Source: Sulfuritalea sp.
Lineage (GTDB): Bacteria; Pseudomonadota; Gammaproteobacteria; Burkholderiales; Rhodocyclaceae
DNA length: 64,000 nucleotides
NCBI GenBank assembly: GCA_016710465.1
Contig: JADJVS010000014.1
Coordinates: 124,001-188,000, forward strand
Direction of reading: 5' to 3'
Below the pieces are notes generated by a model that saw only the letters and a program-made list of their open reading frames with translations, was not told the DNA's origin and did no database searches. Position numbers and translations under genes: made by a program. Below are positions 8,391 to 17,800 of this stretch, piece after piece (position 1 is the first letter of the stretch; every line of letters starts with the position of its first letter).

Positions 8391-9390
8391 TCATGTAGCT
8401 CCGATACCAATCCACGAAGCGCTTGACACCATCGACCACCGGCGTCTTCGGCGCGAAGCCCGTGACGCGATTGAGCTCGGTGGTATCGGCATGCGTGGCC
8501 GGCACGTCGCCATCCTGCAGCGGCAGGAAGTTCTTCTGCGCGGTCTTGCCCAGGGCCTGCTCCAGCGCCTCGATGTAGGCCATCAACTCCACCGGCTGGT
8601 GGTTACCGATGTTGAACAAGCGGTAGGGCGCCCAGCTCGACGCGGGATCGGGGACCTGCTTGTCAAAATCCGGATTCACCTCTGGCGGCCGGTCGAGCAC
8701 ACGTATCACGCCCTCGGCGATGTCGTCGATGTAGGTGAAGTCGCGCCGCATCTTGCCGTGGTTGAAGACATCGATCGGCCTGCCCTCGAGAATCGCCTTG
8801 GCGAAGAGGAACAGCGCCATGTCGGGGCGACCCCATGGACCATACACGGTGAAAAAGCGCAGGCCGGTGGTCGGCAGGTTGAACAAGTGGCTGTAGGTGT
8901 GCGCCATCAGCTCGTTTGACTTCTTGGTCGCCGCGTAGAGGCTCACCGGGTGGTCGACATTGTCATGTTCGGAAAACGGCATGCGCTCGTTGCCGCCGTA
9001 GATGCTGGAACTGCTGGCATAGACGAAATGCTCGACGCCTGCATGACGGCAGCCTTCGAGGATATTGACAAAGCCGACCACGTTGCTGTCCACATAGGCA
9101 TGCGGATTGACCAGCGAATACCGCACCCCGGCCTGGGCCGCGAGGTTGATCACGCGCTGCGGTCGCTCGTGCTCGAACAGTTCGGCAATCCCGGCGCGGT
9201 CTGCAATATCCAGCCGCGACAGCCTAAAGCGCGGATTGGGCGTCAGGCGCGCCAGCCGCGCCTCCTTGAGGGCGACATCGTAGTAGTCGTTGAGATTGTC
9301 AACGCCGACGACTTCGTCGCCGCGCGCGAGCAGGCGCTCGCAGACATGCATGCCGATAAACCCGGCGGCGCCGGTGAGCAGGACCTTCAT
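8383..9390 (-). CDS. UDP-glucuronate 4-epimerase-like NAD-dependent epimerase
   Basis: A 335-aa extended short-chain dehydrogenase. MKVLLTGAAGFIGMHVCERL gives the NAD-binding GxxGxxG; VDNLNDYYDVALKEARL and YASSSSIYGGNERMPFSE match the LpsL/WbpP-type UDP-glucuronate 4-epimerase group; YAATKKSNELMAH holds the Tyr-x-x-x-Lys pair. It would supply UDP-galacturonate for LPS or capsule. ATG 9390 is chosen over an upstream in-frame ATG at 9447 because the Rossmann motif starts immediately and it forms an ATGA overlap with the glycosyltransferase gene. The substrate is inferred from family resemblance. Confidence 0.88.
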   Translation of the reverse strand: MKVLLTGAAGFIGMHVCERLLARGDEVVGVDNLNDYYDVALKEARLARLTPNPRFRLSRLDIADRAGIAELFEHERPQRVINLAAQAGVRYSLVNPHAYVDSNVVGFVNILEGCRHAGVEHFVYASSSSIYGGNERMPFSEHDNVDHPVSLYAATKKSNELMAHTYSHLFNLPTTGLRFFTVYGPWGRPDMALFLFAKAILEGRPIDVFNHGKMRRDFTYIDDIAEGVIRVLDRPPEVNPDFDKQVPDPASSWAPYRLFNIGNHQPVELMAYIEALEQALGKTAQKNFLPLQDGDVPATHADTTELNRVTGFAPKTPVVDGVKRFVDWYRSYMNA

Positions 9391-10208
9391 GGGCGACTTC
9401 TCTGAAAAGCCAGCATTTTCGCATACTTGGCGAAGCTGGCCGTACAACCGATGAGGATGTGCACCAGGCCCGGCAGGCCATCCAGCAGGCCCAGGCGCAG
9501 GAAATAGAACTTGATGAAGCGCATCAGCGGCGACATCAACAGATGGATCACGTTGGCCCGCTTGCCTCGCGCCAGCGCCGCTTCGGCGGCCAGCATGCTG
9601 TAACGGTTCTGCTTGGCGAGGTAATACTCCAGCGACTCCGCCGAGTCATGCAGCAAATCGCCGGCCAGCGTACCGACCTCGCCTTGGGCAATCACCCGCT
9701 CGTGCACCGCGTCGTCGGACCAGTTGGCGACACGGCGGTCGAAGAACCGCAGGCTCCAGTCCGGATAGCCTTCGCCGTGCCGCAGGTAGCGGCCCATGAA
9801 GCGGTTGCAGCGAGCGAAGCGGTAGGCGCCGAGAGTTCCTGCAGGGACGCATAGCGCTGACGCTGGCTCGCTTTGCGTACCCGGGACGCCGCTTCGCGGG
9901 AGGGTAAGGGCGAGGATGGACTGGCGCAAGGTCTCGCTGACGCGCTCGTCGGCATCGACGCACAACACCCAGTCGTTGGCCGCCTGCTCCACCGCGAATT
10001 GCTTCTGTGGCCCGAAGCCGCGCCATTCGCTCTCGATCACGCGGGCGCCGAGCTTTGCCGCCAATGCCTGGGTGCCATCCGTGCTGCCGGTATCGACGAC
10101 GACGATCTCGTCGCAAAAAGCCAAGCTCGCCAGGCACTCCGCGAGCTGCCCGGCGGCATCCTTGGTGATGAGCACGGCGGAGACCCGCTGCAGGGGCTCA
10201 GGCTTCAT
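9387..10208 (-). CDS. family 2 glycosyltransferase, WaaE/KdtX-like, with a repeat-derived insert
   Basis: A GT2 enzyme of 273 aa that probably adds glucose to the LPS inner core at the inner membrane. It shows SAVLITKDAAGQLAECL, IVVVDTGSTDGT, the metal-binding CVDADERVSE, RFARCNRFMGRYLRHGEGYPDWSLRFF and VHERVI. ATG 10208 (MKPEPLQRVS) is chosen because upstream in-frame codons overlap the divergent waaC gene. The stretch PRSGVPGTQSEP...ALCVPAGT between SILALTL and GAYRF is absent from typical family members and coincides with the repeat units at 9833-9900, so a dispersed repeat of about 70 bp appears inserted in frame. The gene is next to waaC and is coupled to the epimerase gene. Confidence 0.88.
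   Translation of the reverse strand: MKPEPLQRVSAVLITKDAAGQLAECLASLAFCDEIVVVDTGSTDGTQALAAKLGARVIESEWRGFGPQKQFAVEQAANDWVLCVDADERVSETLRQSILALTLPRSGVPGTQSEPASALCVPAGTLGAYRFARCNRFMGRYLRHGEGYPDWSLRFFDRRVANWSDDAVHERVIAQGEVGTLAGDLLHDSAESLEYYLAKQNRYSMLAAEAALARGKRANVIHLLMSPLMRFIKFYFLRLGLLDGLPGLVHILIGCTASFAKYAKMLAFQRSRP
9833..9857 (-). repeat. short dispersed repeat unit 1 inside the glycosyltransferase gene
   Basis: On the coding strand: GCGCTATGCGTCCC then TGCAGGAACTC. About 21 of 25 positions match the waaC copy at 10776-10800. An intergenic relative, GGGACGCATAAGCG, is seen near 25757. Confidence 0.55.
9870..9900 (+). repeat. 31-bp dispersed repeat inside the glycosyltransferase gene
   Basis: The unit starts GCTTTGCGTACCC and ends GACGCCGCTTCGCGGG. 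It matches the reverse complement of 41445-41475 at 29 of 31 positions. Here the host gene reads the opposite strand of the unit, as PRSGVPGTQS. Confidence 0.8.
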
Positions 10209-10215
10209 GGCCGGA

Positions 10216-10221
10216 TATAAT
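10216..10221 (+). promoter_or_regulatory. possible -10 element for waaC
   Basis: A perfect TATAAT lies 48 bases before the waaC ATG in the 60-base divergent gap. No convincing -35 is seen at 17 bases, so this is tentative. Confidence 0.3.
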
Positions 10222-10268
10222 TCGCATACTTCGCATTTTACGGCGCAAGGCGTCACCCCGCCTTCTCG

Positions 10269-11228
10269 ATGCGCATTCTCCTGATCAAGACATCCTCGCT
10301 CGGCGACGTGGTGCACAACCTTCCGGTGGTCACCGATCTGCGCACCCGATTTCCGGCGGCGACGATCGACTGGGTGGTCGAAGAGTCCTTTGCCGACATC
10401 CCGCGCCTGCACCCCGGAGTCACACAGGTCATCACGGTCGCCGTCAGGCGCTGGCGACGATCGGCCATGGCGCCTTCGGTCTGGAGGGAAATCGGCGCCC
10501 TGCGCCAACGCCTTTGCGCCAGCCAATACGATATCGCCATCGACACCCAGGGCCTGCTGAAGAGTGCCCTGATCACCCGCATGGCGCCTACCCGACGCTG
10601 CGGCTATGCTGCCGACTCCGCGCGCGAACCGCTGGCCAGCCGCTTCTACGACGCACGCTTCATGGTGCCCAAGGCGCTGCATGCCGTGGAGCGCAATCGC
10701 CGGCTTGCCGCCCAGGCGGCCGGCTATGAGCTTACCGGCGCGCCGGACTACGGAATCGCCGCCGCGCCAGCGCCGGCGCTCTGCGTCCCAGGGGGAACTC
10801 CCAGCCCCACCGCAGTCCTGCTCACGGCCACATCGCGCGACGACAAGCTTTGGCCCGAGGACCATTGGGCCGCCCTCGGCCGCGAACTGCATGCGCGCGG
10901 CCTGCACTGCCTGCTGCCCGCCGGCAGCGACGCCGAACGCAAGCGTGCGGCCCGGATCGCCGACGCGATTCCCCAGGCAAACCTGCTGCCGCCTTCGGGC
11001 CTTGGCGAACTGGCTTGCCACCTTGGCGCGGCGCAAATCGTCATCGGCGTCGACACCGGCCTGGTGCACCTTGCGGCGGCACTGGGTCGGCCTACCCTGG
11101 CCCTGTTCTCGGCCTCCGATCCGGCACTCACCGGCGTGCTTGCCCGCACACCGGCTTTCAACCTCGGCCGCCGCGGCCAGCCGCCAACGTTGGCCGAGGT
11201 CATGGCCGTGGCGGCCCCGCTACTCTGA
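10269..11228 (+). CDS. waaC: lipopolysaccharide heptosyltransferase I
   Basis: A 319-aa GT9 enzyme that transfers the first L,D-heptose to Kdo2-lipid A. MRILLIKTSSLGDVVHNLPVVTDLR is the classical N-terminus; IDWVVEESFADIPRLHP, IDTQGLLKSALITRMA, TATSRDDKLWPEDHW and IGVDTGLVHLAAALGRPTLALF follow, the last being the nucleotide-sugar binding segment. It is divergent from the glycosyltransferase gene and overlaps waaA by one base (TGATG). A repeat unit at 10776-10800 encodes ALCVPGGTPSP between the two Rossmann lobes. Confidence 0.95.
   Translation: MRILLIKTSSLGDVVHNLPVVTDLRTRFPAATIDWVVEESFADIPRLHPGVTQVITVAVRRWRRSAMAPSVWREIGALRQRLCASQYDIAIDTQGLLKSALITRMAPTRRCGYAADSAREPLASRFYDARFMVPKALHAVERNRRLAAQAAGYELTGAPDYGIAAAPAPALCVPGGTPSPTAVLLTATSRDDKLWPEDHWAALGRELHARGLHCLLPAGSDAERKRAARIADAIPQANLLPPSGLGELACHLGAAQIVIGVDTGLVHLAAALGRPTLALFSASDPALTGVLARTPAFNLGRRGQPPTLAEVMAVAAPLL
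10776..10800 (+). repeat. short dispersed repeat unit 1, copy inside waaC
   Basis: GCGCTCTGCGTCCC followed by AGGGGGAACTC, encoding ALCVPGGT in the inter-lobe region. It resembles the copy in the neighbouring glycosyltransferase gene, which encodes ALCVPAGT. Confidence 0.5.
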
Positions 11229-12484
11229 TGCCGCGCCTGATCTACACGCTGGCGGTACTGCTGCTCCTGCCCTGGGCCGTGCTGCACCTGCTCTGGCGAT
11301 CACGGCGCCAGCCGGAATACCTGCACCACTGGGGCGAACGCTTCGCCCACTACGACACCTCGGCAAACGGGATGCCCACAATCTGGCTGCATGCCGTATC
11401 GGTGGGCGAAACCCGGGCCGCGCAACCATTGGTCAGCGCCCTGCGCCAGCGTTTCCCGGATCACCGCATCCTGTTCACCCACATGACGCCGACCGGACGC
11501 GCCACCTCGGAATCGCTCTATGGCGACAGCGTGTCGCGCATCTACCTTCCCTATGACACTCCGTGGGCGATGCGGGGCTTTCTGCGGCGGTTCCGCCCCC
11601 GCCTCGGGCTGATCATGGAAACCGAGTTGTGGCCCAATCTTGTCGACGCGTGCCGCAAGGAAGCCGTGCCGCTGCTGCTCGTCAATGCCCGACTGTCGGA
11701 GCACTCCGCCCAACGCTATGCGACATTCTCCGCGCTCACCGCCCGGGCGCTAAGTCAATTGACGGCGATTGCCGCCCAGTCGGCCGAGGATGCCAGGCGC
11801 CTGGAAGCACTCGGAGCCCGAGATGTCGCGGTGACCGGTAACCTCAAGTTCGACATCACCGTCCCCGCCACACAGATCGCACTGGGCAGCGAATTTCGCA
11901 GGCGCCATGGCGACCGGCCGTGCTGGCTCGCGGCCAGCACCCGCGAGGGCGAGGAAGCACTGATCCTCGATGCCTGGCGCCGGACCGCTGCCACGGGCAG
12001 GGCACTGCTGGTCATCGTGCCGCGCCACCCGCAGCGCTTTGACGAGATTGCGCGACTCGCCCGCGAACGCGGCTGGCGCGTCCAGTTGCGCAGCGAGGAT
12101 GCCGCCATTGGGGCTGACACCGAAATCGTCATCGGCGACAGCATGGGCGAGATGTTTGCCTACTACACGGCGGCCGATCTTGCCTTCATCGGCGGCAGCC
12201 TGCTCGACTTCGGCAGCCAGAACCTGATCGAACCCGCCGCCTGCGGCACACCGATACTGGTCGGCCCGTCGACACGGAATTTCGCCGAGGCGGCGCGCGC
12301 CGCGCTTGCCTGCGGCGCCGCGCGGGCCGTGGTCGATGCCGGGGACTTGACTCGGCAAGTCGCCGCCTTGCTGGCCGACGCGGCTGCGCGCGCGGCGATG
12401 GGAGAAGCGGGGAAAAGCTTCGCCGCGCGCCATCGCGGCGCCACGGCACGAACCATGGAGTTGCTCAGTCGAGCAACGCGTTGA
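11228..12484 (+). CDS. waaA: 3-deoxy-D-manno-octulosonic acid transferase
   Basis: A 418-aa Kdo transferase (GT30) that attaches Kdo to lipid IVA at the inner membrane. The N-terminal hydrophobic anchor (LIYTLAVLLLLPWAVLHLLW) is followed by the acceptor segment PEYLHHWGERFA with the likely catalytic Glu, IWLHAVSVGETRAAQPLV, FTHMTPTGRATSESLYGD, METELWPNLV, NARLSE, VPRHPQRF and the donor-binding GGSLLDFGSQNLIEPAACG. ATG 11228 overlaps the waaC stop by one base. The 3' end overlaps tolC on the other strand by 20 bases. Confidence 0.95.
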   Translation: MPRLIYTLAVLLLLPWAVLHLLWRSRRQPEYLHHWGERFAHYDTSANGMPTIWLHAVSVGETRAAQPLVSALRQRFPDHRILFTHMTPTGRATSESLYGDSVSRIYLPYDTPWAMRGFLRRFRPRLGLIMETELWPNLVDACRKEAVPLLLVNARLSEHSAQRYATFSALTARALSQLTAIAAQSAEDARRLEALGARDVAVTGNLKFDITVPATQIALGSEFRRRHGDRPCWLAASTREGEEALILDAWRRTAATGRALLVIVPRHPQRFDEIARLARERGWRVQLRSEDAAIGADTEIVIGDSMGEMFAYYTAADLAFIGGSLLDFGSQNLIEPAACGTPILVGPSTRNFAEAARAALACGAARAVVDAGDLTRQVAALLADAAARAAMGEAGKSFAARHRGATARTMELLSRATR

Positions 12485-13787
12485 TCGCCGCCACGTCCTC
12501 TTCACCCAGCGTCCCGGCCGCCGCCTTGAGCTTGAGCAGGGCACCGAGGGTATCAAGTCTGGCCTTGGCCAGCTTCTGACGCGTATCGAAAAGCTGGCTC
12601 TGGGCGTTCAGCACGTCGATGTTGATGCGCACGCCGACTTCATAGCCGAGCTTGTTCGAATCCACCGCCGACTGCGAAGAGGTAATTGCCGCCTCGTAGG
12701 CCTTGACCTGCGCCAACCCGGAACTGACGCCCAGGTAGGCCTGGCGCGCATTCAATGCCGCGGTGCGGCGCGCATTGTCCAAATCGGCGGCGGCCTTTTC
12801 CTTCAAGGCCACGGCCTCGCGGTCCTTGGAAACGGTGGCGCCACCGGCGAACAGCGGAATCGCCAGTTGCACGCCGATGGTGCTCGAATTACTGTCGCTG
12901 CCGACGCCCAGGGTCGTGCTGTTGGTGGCGGAACTGCGCCCACGCGTCGCCACCAGGTCCAGCGTCGGATAGTGGCCGGCGCGCTGCTTTTCCACCTCGC
13001 GCTGCGCGATCTCCTGCAGCGCCTGGTAAATCAGTACGGTGGCGCCGCCGGATTCCGCCAGCTCGACCCACTTGCCGATGTCGGCCGGTTGCGGACCGGC
13101 CAGTTGCACGCCATTGCGCAGATTCTTCAGGCCCTCCGGCTCCTTGCCGATCAGGCTGCGCAGGGCTTGCCGCTTGACGGCGAGATCGTTGTCCGCGGCG
13201 ATTTCCTGGGCCGAGGTCAGGTCAAAGCGCGCCTGCGCTTCGTGAGTATCGGTAATCGTCGTCGTGCCGACCTCGAAATTGCGCTTGGCCGACTCAAGCT
13301 GTTCGGTAATCGCAATCTTTTGCGCCTTGGCGGTGGCCAGCGTGTCCTGGGCCAGCAGGATGTCGAAATAGGCCTGGGCCACGCGCACGATCAAATCCTG
13401 GCGCGCCGCGACGAATTGGGCCTCGGCCTGCGCCACGGCCAGCTCCGCCTGGGTATAGCTCACCCAGTTCTGCCAGCGGAACAACGGCTGGGTCAGTTGC
13501 ACGGTCCAGCCGTTGTTGTTGTATTGCGTATTCACCGCCGTTGCGCCGTTGACCCGGCGTGTGCTATCGACCTCGTTCCAGGTCGTGCTGGCCGACAATC
13601 CGATTGTCGGCAGCAGGCCCGAACGGCCCTGCGGCAGCTTTTCCTGTCCGGCGGCCAGCGTTGCACGCGCGGCGGCGAACTGGGCATCGTAGGCGACCGC
13701 GTCCCGATAGACGCCAAGCAGGTCGGCACCATGGGCGAGACCCGCGGCGAAACAGCCGGTAATGATCAGGGGTAAGGCTTTCTTCAT
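12465..13787 (-). CDS. tolC: TolC-family outer membrane efflux channel
   Basis: A 440-aa precursor with signal peptide (ALPLIITGCFAAGLAHGA) and two OEP repeats, forming the trimeric outer-membrane channel for tripartite pumps. YRDAVAYDAQFAAARATLAAGQEKLPQGRSGLLP is the TolC N-terminal motif; QLTQPLFRWQNWVSY and VQLAIPLFAGGATVSKDREAVALKEKA mark the two halves, and NKLGYEVGVRINIDVLNAQSQLFDTRQ the second equatorial region. It lies downstream of pcm and the rhodanese, a common betaproteobacterial order, and can serve the RND pumps encoded just upstream. Confidence 0.93.
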   Translation of the reverse strand: MKKALPLIITGCFAAGLAHGADLLGVYRDAVAYDAQFAAARATLAAGQEKLPQGRSGLLPTIGLSASTTWNEVDSTRRVNGATAVNTQYNNNGWTVQLTQPLFRWQNWVSYTQAELAVAQAEAQFVAARQDLIVRVAQAYFDILLAQDTLATAKAQKIAITEQLESAKRNFEVGTTTITDTHEAQARFDLTSAQEIAADNDLAVKRQALRSLIGKEPEGLKNLRNGVQLAGPQPADIGKWVELAESGGATVLIYQALQEIAQREVEKQRAGHYPTLDLVATRGRSSATNSTTLGVGSDSNSSTIGVQLAIPLFAGGATVSKDREAVALKEKAAADLDNARRTAALNARQAYLGVSSGLAQVKAYEAAITSSQSAVDSNKLGYEVGVRINIDVLNAQSQLFDTRQKLAKARLDTLGALLKLKAAAGTLGEEDVAAINALLD

Positions 13788-13819
13788 CGCGATCTCCGCG
13801 CTGGGTTCAAATCAGTAAG

Positions 13820-14143
13820 TCAATAGGTGGGCATCGTCGGATCGACATCGCGGGCCCACGCGGCAACACCGCCGTGGAGGTTGACGATGCCGGTGAAGCC
13901 CATTTGTTCCAGAAACATGCCCGCCTGAAAGCTGCGCGCCCCGTGATGGCAGACCATCACGATTTCCGCGTCACGCTTCAATTCCCGATAGCGCGCCGGA
14001 ATACCGCGCATCGGCATCGAAACCGAACCCGCGATGCGGCAGATTTCGAATTCCCAGGGTTCGCGCACATCAAGCAGGACAGGCTTGCCGCGCTGGGGAT
14101 CGGCAAGCCATTCCTGGAGCTGCGGCGCGGACACCTGGCGCAT
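13820..14143 (-). CDS. rhodanese-like domain protein
   Basis: A 107-aa single-domain rhodanese. It shows LLDVREPWEFEICRIAGSVSMPM and the active-site loop MVCHHGARSFQAG with Cys as sulfur acceptor, then NLHGGVAAWARDVDP. Probably a cytoplasmic sulfurtransferase; the substrate is unknown. Its ATG shares one base with the pcm stop, so it is translated with pcm. Members of this pcm-linked group are often about 105-110 aa, which agrees. Confidence 0.9.
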   Translation of the reverse strand: MRQVSAPQLQEWLADPQRGKPVLLDVREPWEFEICRIAGSVSMPMRGIPARYRELKRDAEIVMVCHHGARSFQAGMFLEQMGFTGIVNLHGGVAAWARDVDPTMPTY

Positions 14144-14793
14144 CAGAAAACGAACTTCCGCGCCGCCCCCGCCTCACGCAGCGCGGGAACAACGGTCTCG
14201 AACACGGCAATGCGGCGAACGCCATCGCCGACGCGGGTATACAGCGCCGCTTCGATCGCCGGCTCCTCGCCTTCGAAGACGAACAGGCGGCCACCGGGCT
14301 TGAGCTGGTCGAGCAGCACCTGGGGCACCCTGGATACCGCGCCCGAGACCATCACCGCGTCGAAAGGCGCATGGTCGGCGAGGCCAGCCAGGCCATCGCC
14401 GATCTCGACATTGACATTGCTGACCCCCGCGCGACGCAAGTTCTCTCGTGCCAGTTCTGCAAGCCGGGGATCAATCTCGACCGACCAGACATGATCGGCA
14501 TGGGCCGCCAGCAAGGCCGCCATGTAGCCCGAACCGGTGCCGACTTCGAGCACGTTTTCGTGCTTCTTCATGGCCAGCGCCTGCAGTGCGTGGGCCTCGA
14601 CCTTGGGTGCGAACATCGAGGCGCCGTTGCCCAGCGAAATTTCGGTGTCGGCGAAAGCCAGGCGGCGGTGCGCCGCGGGAACGAATTCCTCGCGCTTGAC
14701 GACGTGAAGCACATCGAGCACGTCCACATCCAGCACCTTCCACGGACGCAGTTGCTGCTCGATCATGTTGTAGCGGGCCTGCTCGAAGTTCAT
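14143..14793 (-). CDS. pcm: protein-L-isoaspartate O-methyltransferase
   Basis: A 216-aa SAM-dependent methyltransferase that repairs isoaspartyl residues. MIEQQLRPWKVLDVDVLDVL, REEFVPAAHRRLAFAD, ISLGNGASMFAPKVEAHALQAL and the SAM loop VLEVGTGSGYMAALLA are characteristic. It has a good ribosome site (GGAG seven bases before ATG 14793). It is the first gene of pcm-rhodanese-tolC and is preceded by an inverted repeat at 14813-14830 that may regulate it. Confidence 0.92.
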   Translation of the reverse strand: MNFEQARYNMIEQQLRPWKVLDVDVLDVLHVVKREEFVPAAHRRLAFADTEISLGNGASMFAPKVEAHALQALAMKKHENVLEVGTGSGYMAALLAAHADHVWSVEIDPRLAELARENLRRAGVSNVNVEIGDGLAGLADHAPFDAVMVSGAVSRVPQVLLDQLKPGGRLFVFEGEEPAIEAALYTRVGDGVRRIAVFETVVPALREAGAARKFVF

Positions 14794-14812
14794 GATATCT
14801 CCAAGGAATCTA

Positions 14813-14830
14813 TATTAGCATAACCTAATA
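14813..14830. promoter_or_regulatory. inverted repeat upstream of pcm
   Basis: TATTAG-CATAAC-CTAATA is a perfect 6+6 inverted repeat 20 bases before the pcm start, overlapping an AT-rich promoter-like stretch. The regulator is unknown. Confidence 0.45.
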
Positions 14831-14857
14831 GACGGCTTTGCCGGCAAGCAGCGGATT

Positions 14858-17800
14858 CTACGCTCCCAAGGTCTCGGCATCAGGTTCGCGGACCCGAAAC
14901 CAGGCCGCGTAAAGCGCCGGCAGGAACAGGCAGGTCAGCGCCGTGGCGACGATCAGGCCACCCATGATGGCCACCGCCATCGGCCCCCAGAACACTTGCC
15001 GCGTCAGCGGGATCATGGCCAGGATCGCGGCGCCGGCGGTCAGCACGATAGGCCGGAAGCGCCGCACCGTGGAGCCGACGATGGCCTCCCATTCGCTCTT
15101 GCCCGCCTCTTCGTCCTGTTCGATCTGATCCACCAGGATCACCGAGTTGCGCAGGATCATGCCCATCAGCGCGATCACCCCCAGGTTGGCGACAAAGCCA
15201 TACGGCACCTGGAAGACCAGCAGGGCCAGCGTCACCCCGATCAGGCCGAGCGGCGCCGTAAGCAGGACCAGGAACGTGCGGCTGATGCTCTGCAACTGCA
15301 TCATCAACAACGTGATGACGCCGACGATCATCAGCGGCACCACGGCCTTGATCGAATTCTCGCCCTTGGCCGATTCCTCGACCGAACCACCGACCTCGAT
15401 GCGAAAGCCCGGCGGCAGCTTGGCGCGCAGTTCGAGCAACTGCTCGTCGATCTGCGCTGAAATCGCCTGCGGCTGCATGGACCCGGCGGCATCGGCACGC
15501 ACGGTGATGGTCGGCAAACGATCACGGCGCCAGATCAGGCCCTCTTCGAGCACCGGAACCAGGCGCGCTACCTGGGCCAGGGGCACATGCCGCCCGCTGG
15601 ACGCAACGAGATCGAGATCCGGCAATCGTGACAGCGTGCGCGGGTCCGCCGCCGCCTCGCCGCCGCGCCCGGCGTCGGCGCGCCAGACCACGTCGATCAA
15701 CTGATCGTTCTCGCGAAACTGGGTCACCGTCGCACCCACCAGCCAGCCCTGCAGGCTCAGCGCCACGTCCTGGCTGGAAACCCCGAGGGCGCGGGCGCGA
15801 TCCTGGTCGATCTCGACACGGACGGCCTTGACGCGGTCGTTCCAGTCGAAATTGACGTTGCGCAGATTGGGGTGCGCGCGCATCACGGCGGCGATGCCTT
15901 CGGCATTGTCGCGCAGGGCGACAAGATCCTCGCCCAAGACGCGGAACTGCACCGGGTAGCCGACCGGCGGCCCGTTTTCCAGGCGCACCACGCGCAGCCG
16001 CAGGTGTGCCCAGGCACCATCCGGCGACTGAAAGGCCGCCTCCAGGCGGTTCTTGACCTCCTCGCGTTCTTTCAGCCCCTTGGTGACGATCACCATCTGG
16101 CCGAAGTTGTCGGCAAAGAGCTGCTGGTCCAGCGAGAGGAAGAAGCGCGGCGCGCCATTGCCGATGTAGGACGACGACGAGGCGATGCGCTCATCATTGG
16201 CCAGCAGGGCCTCGACGCGCTTGACTTCGCGCTCGGTAGCCTTGAGCGAAGCGCCCTGCGGCAGCCAGATGTCGATCATGATCTCCGGCCGGCTGGCGGG
16301 CGGGAAGAACTGCTTCTGCACCCCCTTGTTGAAGGCCACCAGCGCCAGCGCGAAGACCGCGATGGTGGCGCCGATCACCAGCCAGCGATGGCGCAGACAC
16401 CACACCACCAGGGCACGGAAGCGCCTATAGAAGGGTGAGTTATAGATATCGCCCCCGTGCTTCTCGGCGATCGCGCGCAGCTTCACCGGGTCGAGCAGCT
16501 TGTAGCCGAGCCAGGGCGTGAAGACGACGGCGACAATCCAGGAAATCAACAGCGAAATGGTCACCACCTGGAAAATGGAGATCGTGTATTCGCCCGCGCC
16601 CGACTTGGCGAAACCCACCGGGGTGAAGCCGGCCGCGGTAATCAGCGTGCCGGTCAGCATCGGGAACGCGGTCGAGGTATAGGCGAAAGTCGCCGCCTTG
16701 AAGCGGTCCCAGCCCTGCTCCATTTTCACCACCATCATTTCGGCGGCAATGATCGCGTCGTCGACCAGCAGGCCCAGTGCGATCACCAGCGCGCCCAAGG
16801 AAATGCGCTGCAAGTCGATGCCGAACATCTTCATGGCGAGGAAGGTCATTGCCAGCACCAACGGGATCGACAGTGCCACCACGGTGCCTGTGCGCCAGCC
16901 GAGGCTGAGGAATGACACCGCGAGCACGATGATCATGGCCTCGCCCAGGGTGCGCACGAAAAGGTTGAGCGAGGTCTTGACGATCTGCGGCTGGTCGAAT
17001 ACCACGTGCACGTCCATGCCTACGGGCAGGTCCTGCTGCAGGCGGTCCATGGTCTTCGAAAGATTCTCGCCGAGGTCGATGACATTGCCGCCACGCGCCA
17101 TCACCACGCCGATGCCGATGGCGTCGCGCCCGGCGAAGCGCATGCGCGGCTGCGGCGGATCGACGAGGCCGCGACTGACGCGCGCGATGTCGCCTAGCCT
17201 GAAACTGCGTCCGCCGACGGCGAGCATGGTTTCGCGGATCGCATCGACGCTGTCGAAGGGTCCGGTGACGCGCAGGCGCACGCGGTCGGTTTCGGTTTCC
17301 ACCTGTCCCGCCGGCGCCACGGCGTTCTGCCGTTGCAGGGCATCGAACACCTGGGTCGGCACCAGACCCATCGCCGCCAGCCGGGCAGGGCTGACGTCGA
17401 TGTAGATTTTTTCGTCCTGCACCCCGATCAATTCGATCTTCTTCACGTCCGGCACGCGGCGCAGTTCGCGCGCCAGCTTGTCGGCCTCGCGCCGCAGGTC
17501 GCCCATGGTGTAGCCGGTCTTGTCGTCGCGCGTGGTCAGGGCAAAGATCTTGATCTGCACGTCGCCGAACTCATCGTTGGGAAAGGGCCCCTGCACGCCG
17601 GCCGGCAGCGTATGGCGGATGTCGTCGAGCTTCTTCCTCACCTGGCGCCAGGCCTCGGGCACCTCGGTCTTCGGCGTGTAGTCCTTGAGGATGACGATGG
17701 TCAGCGACTCTCCGGGCTTGGATGCCGTACGCAGCACGTCGACCCAGGGCGTCTCGGCCAGCTTCTTTTCGATGCGCTCGGTGAGTTGCTGCTCGACCTG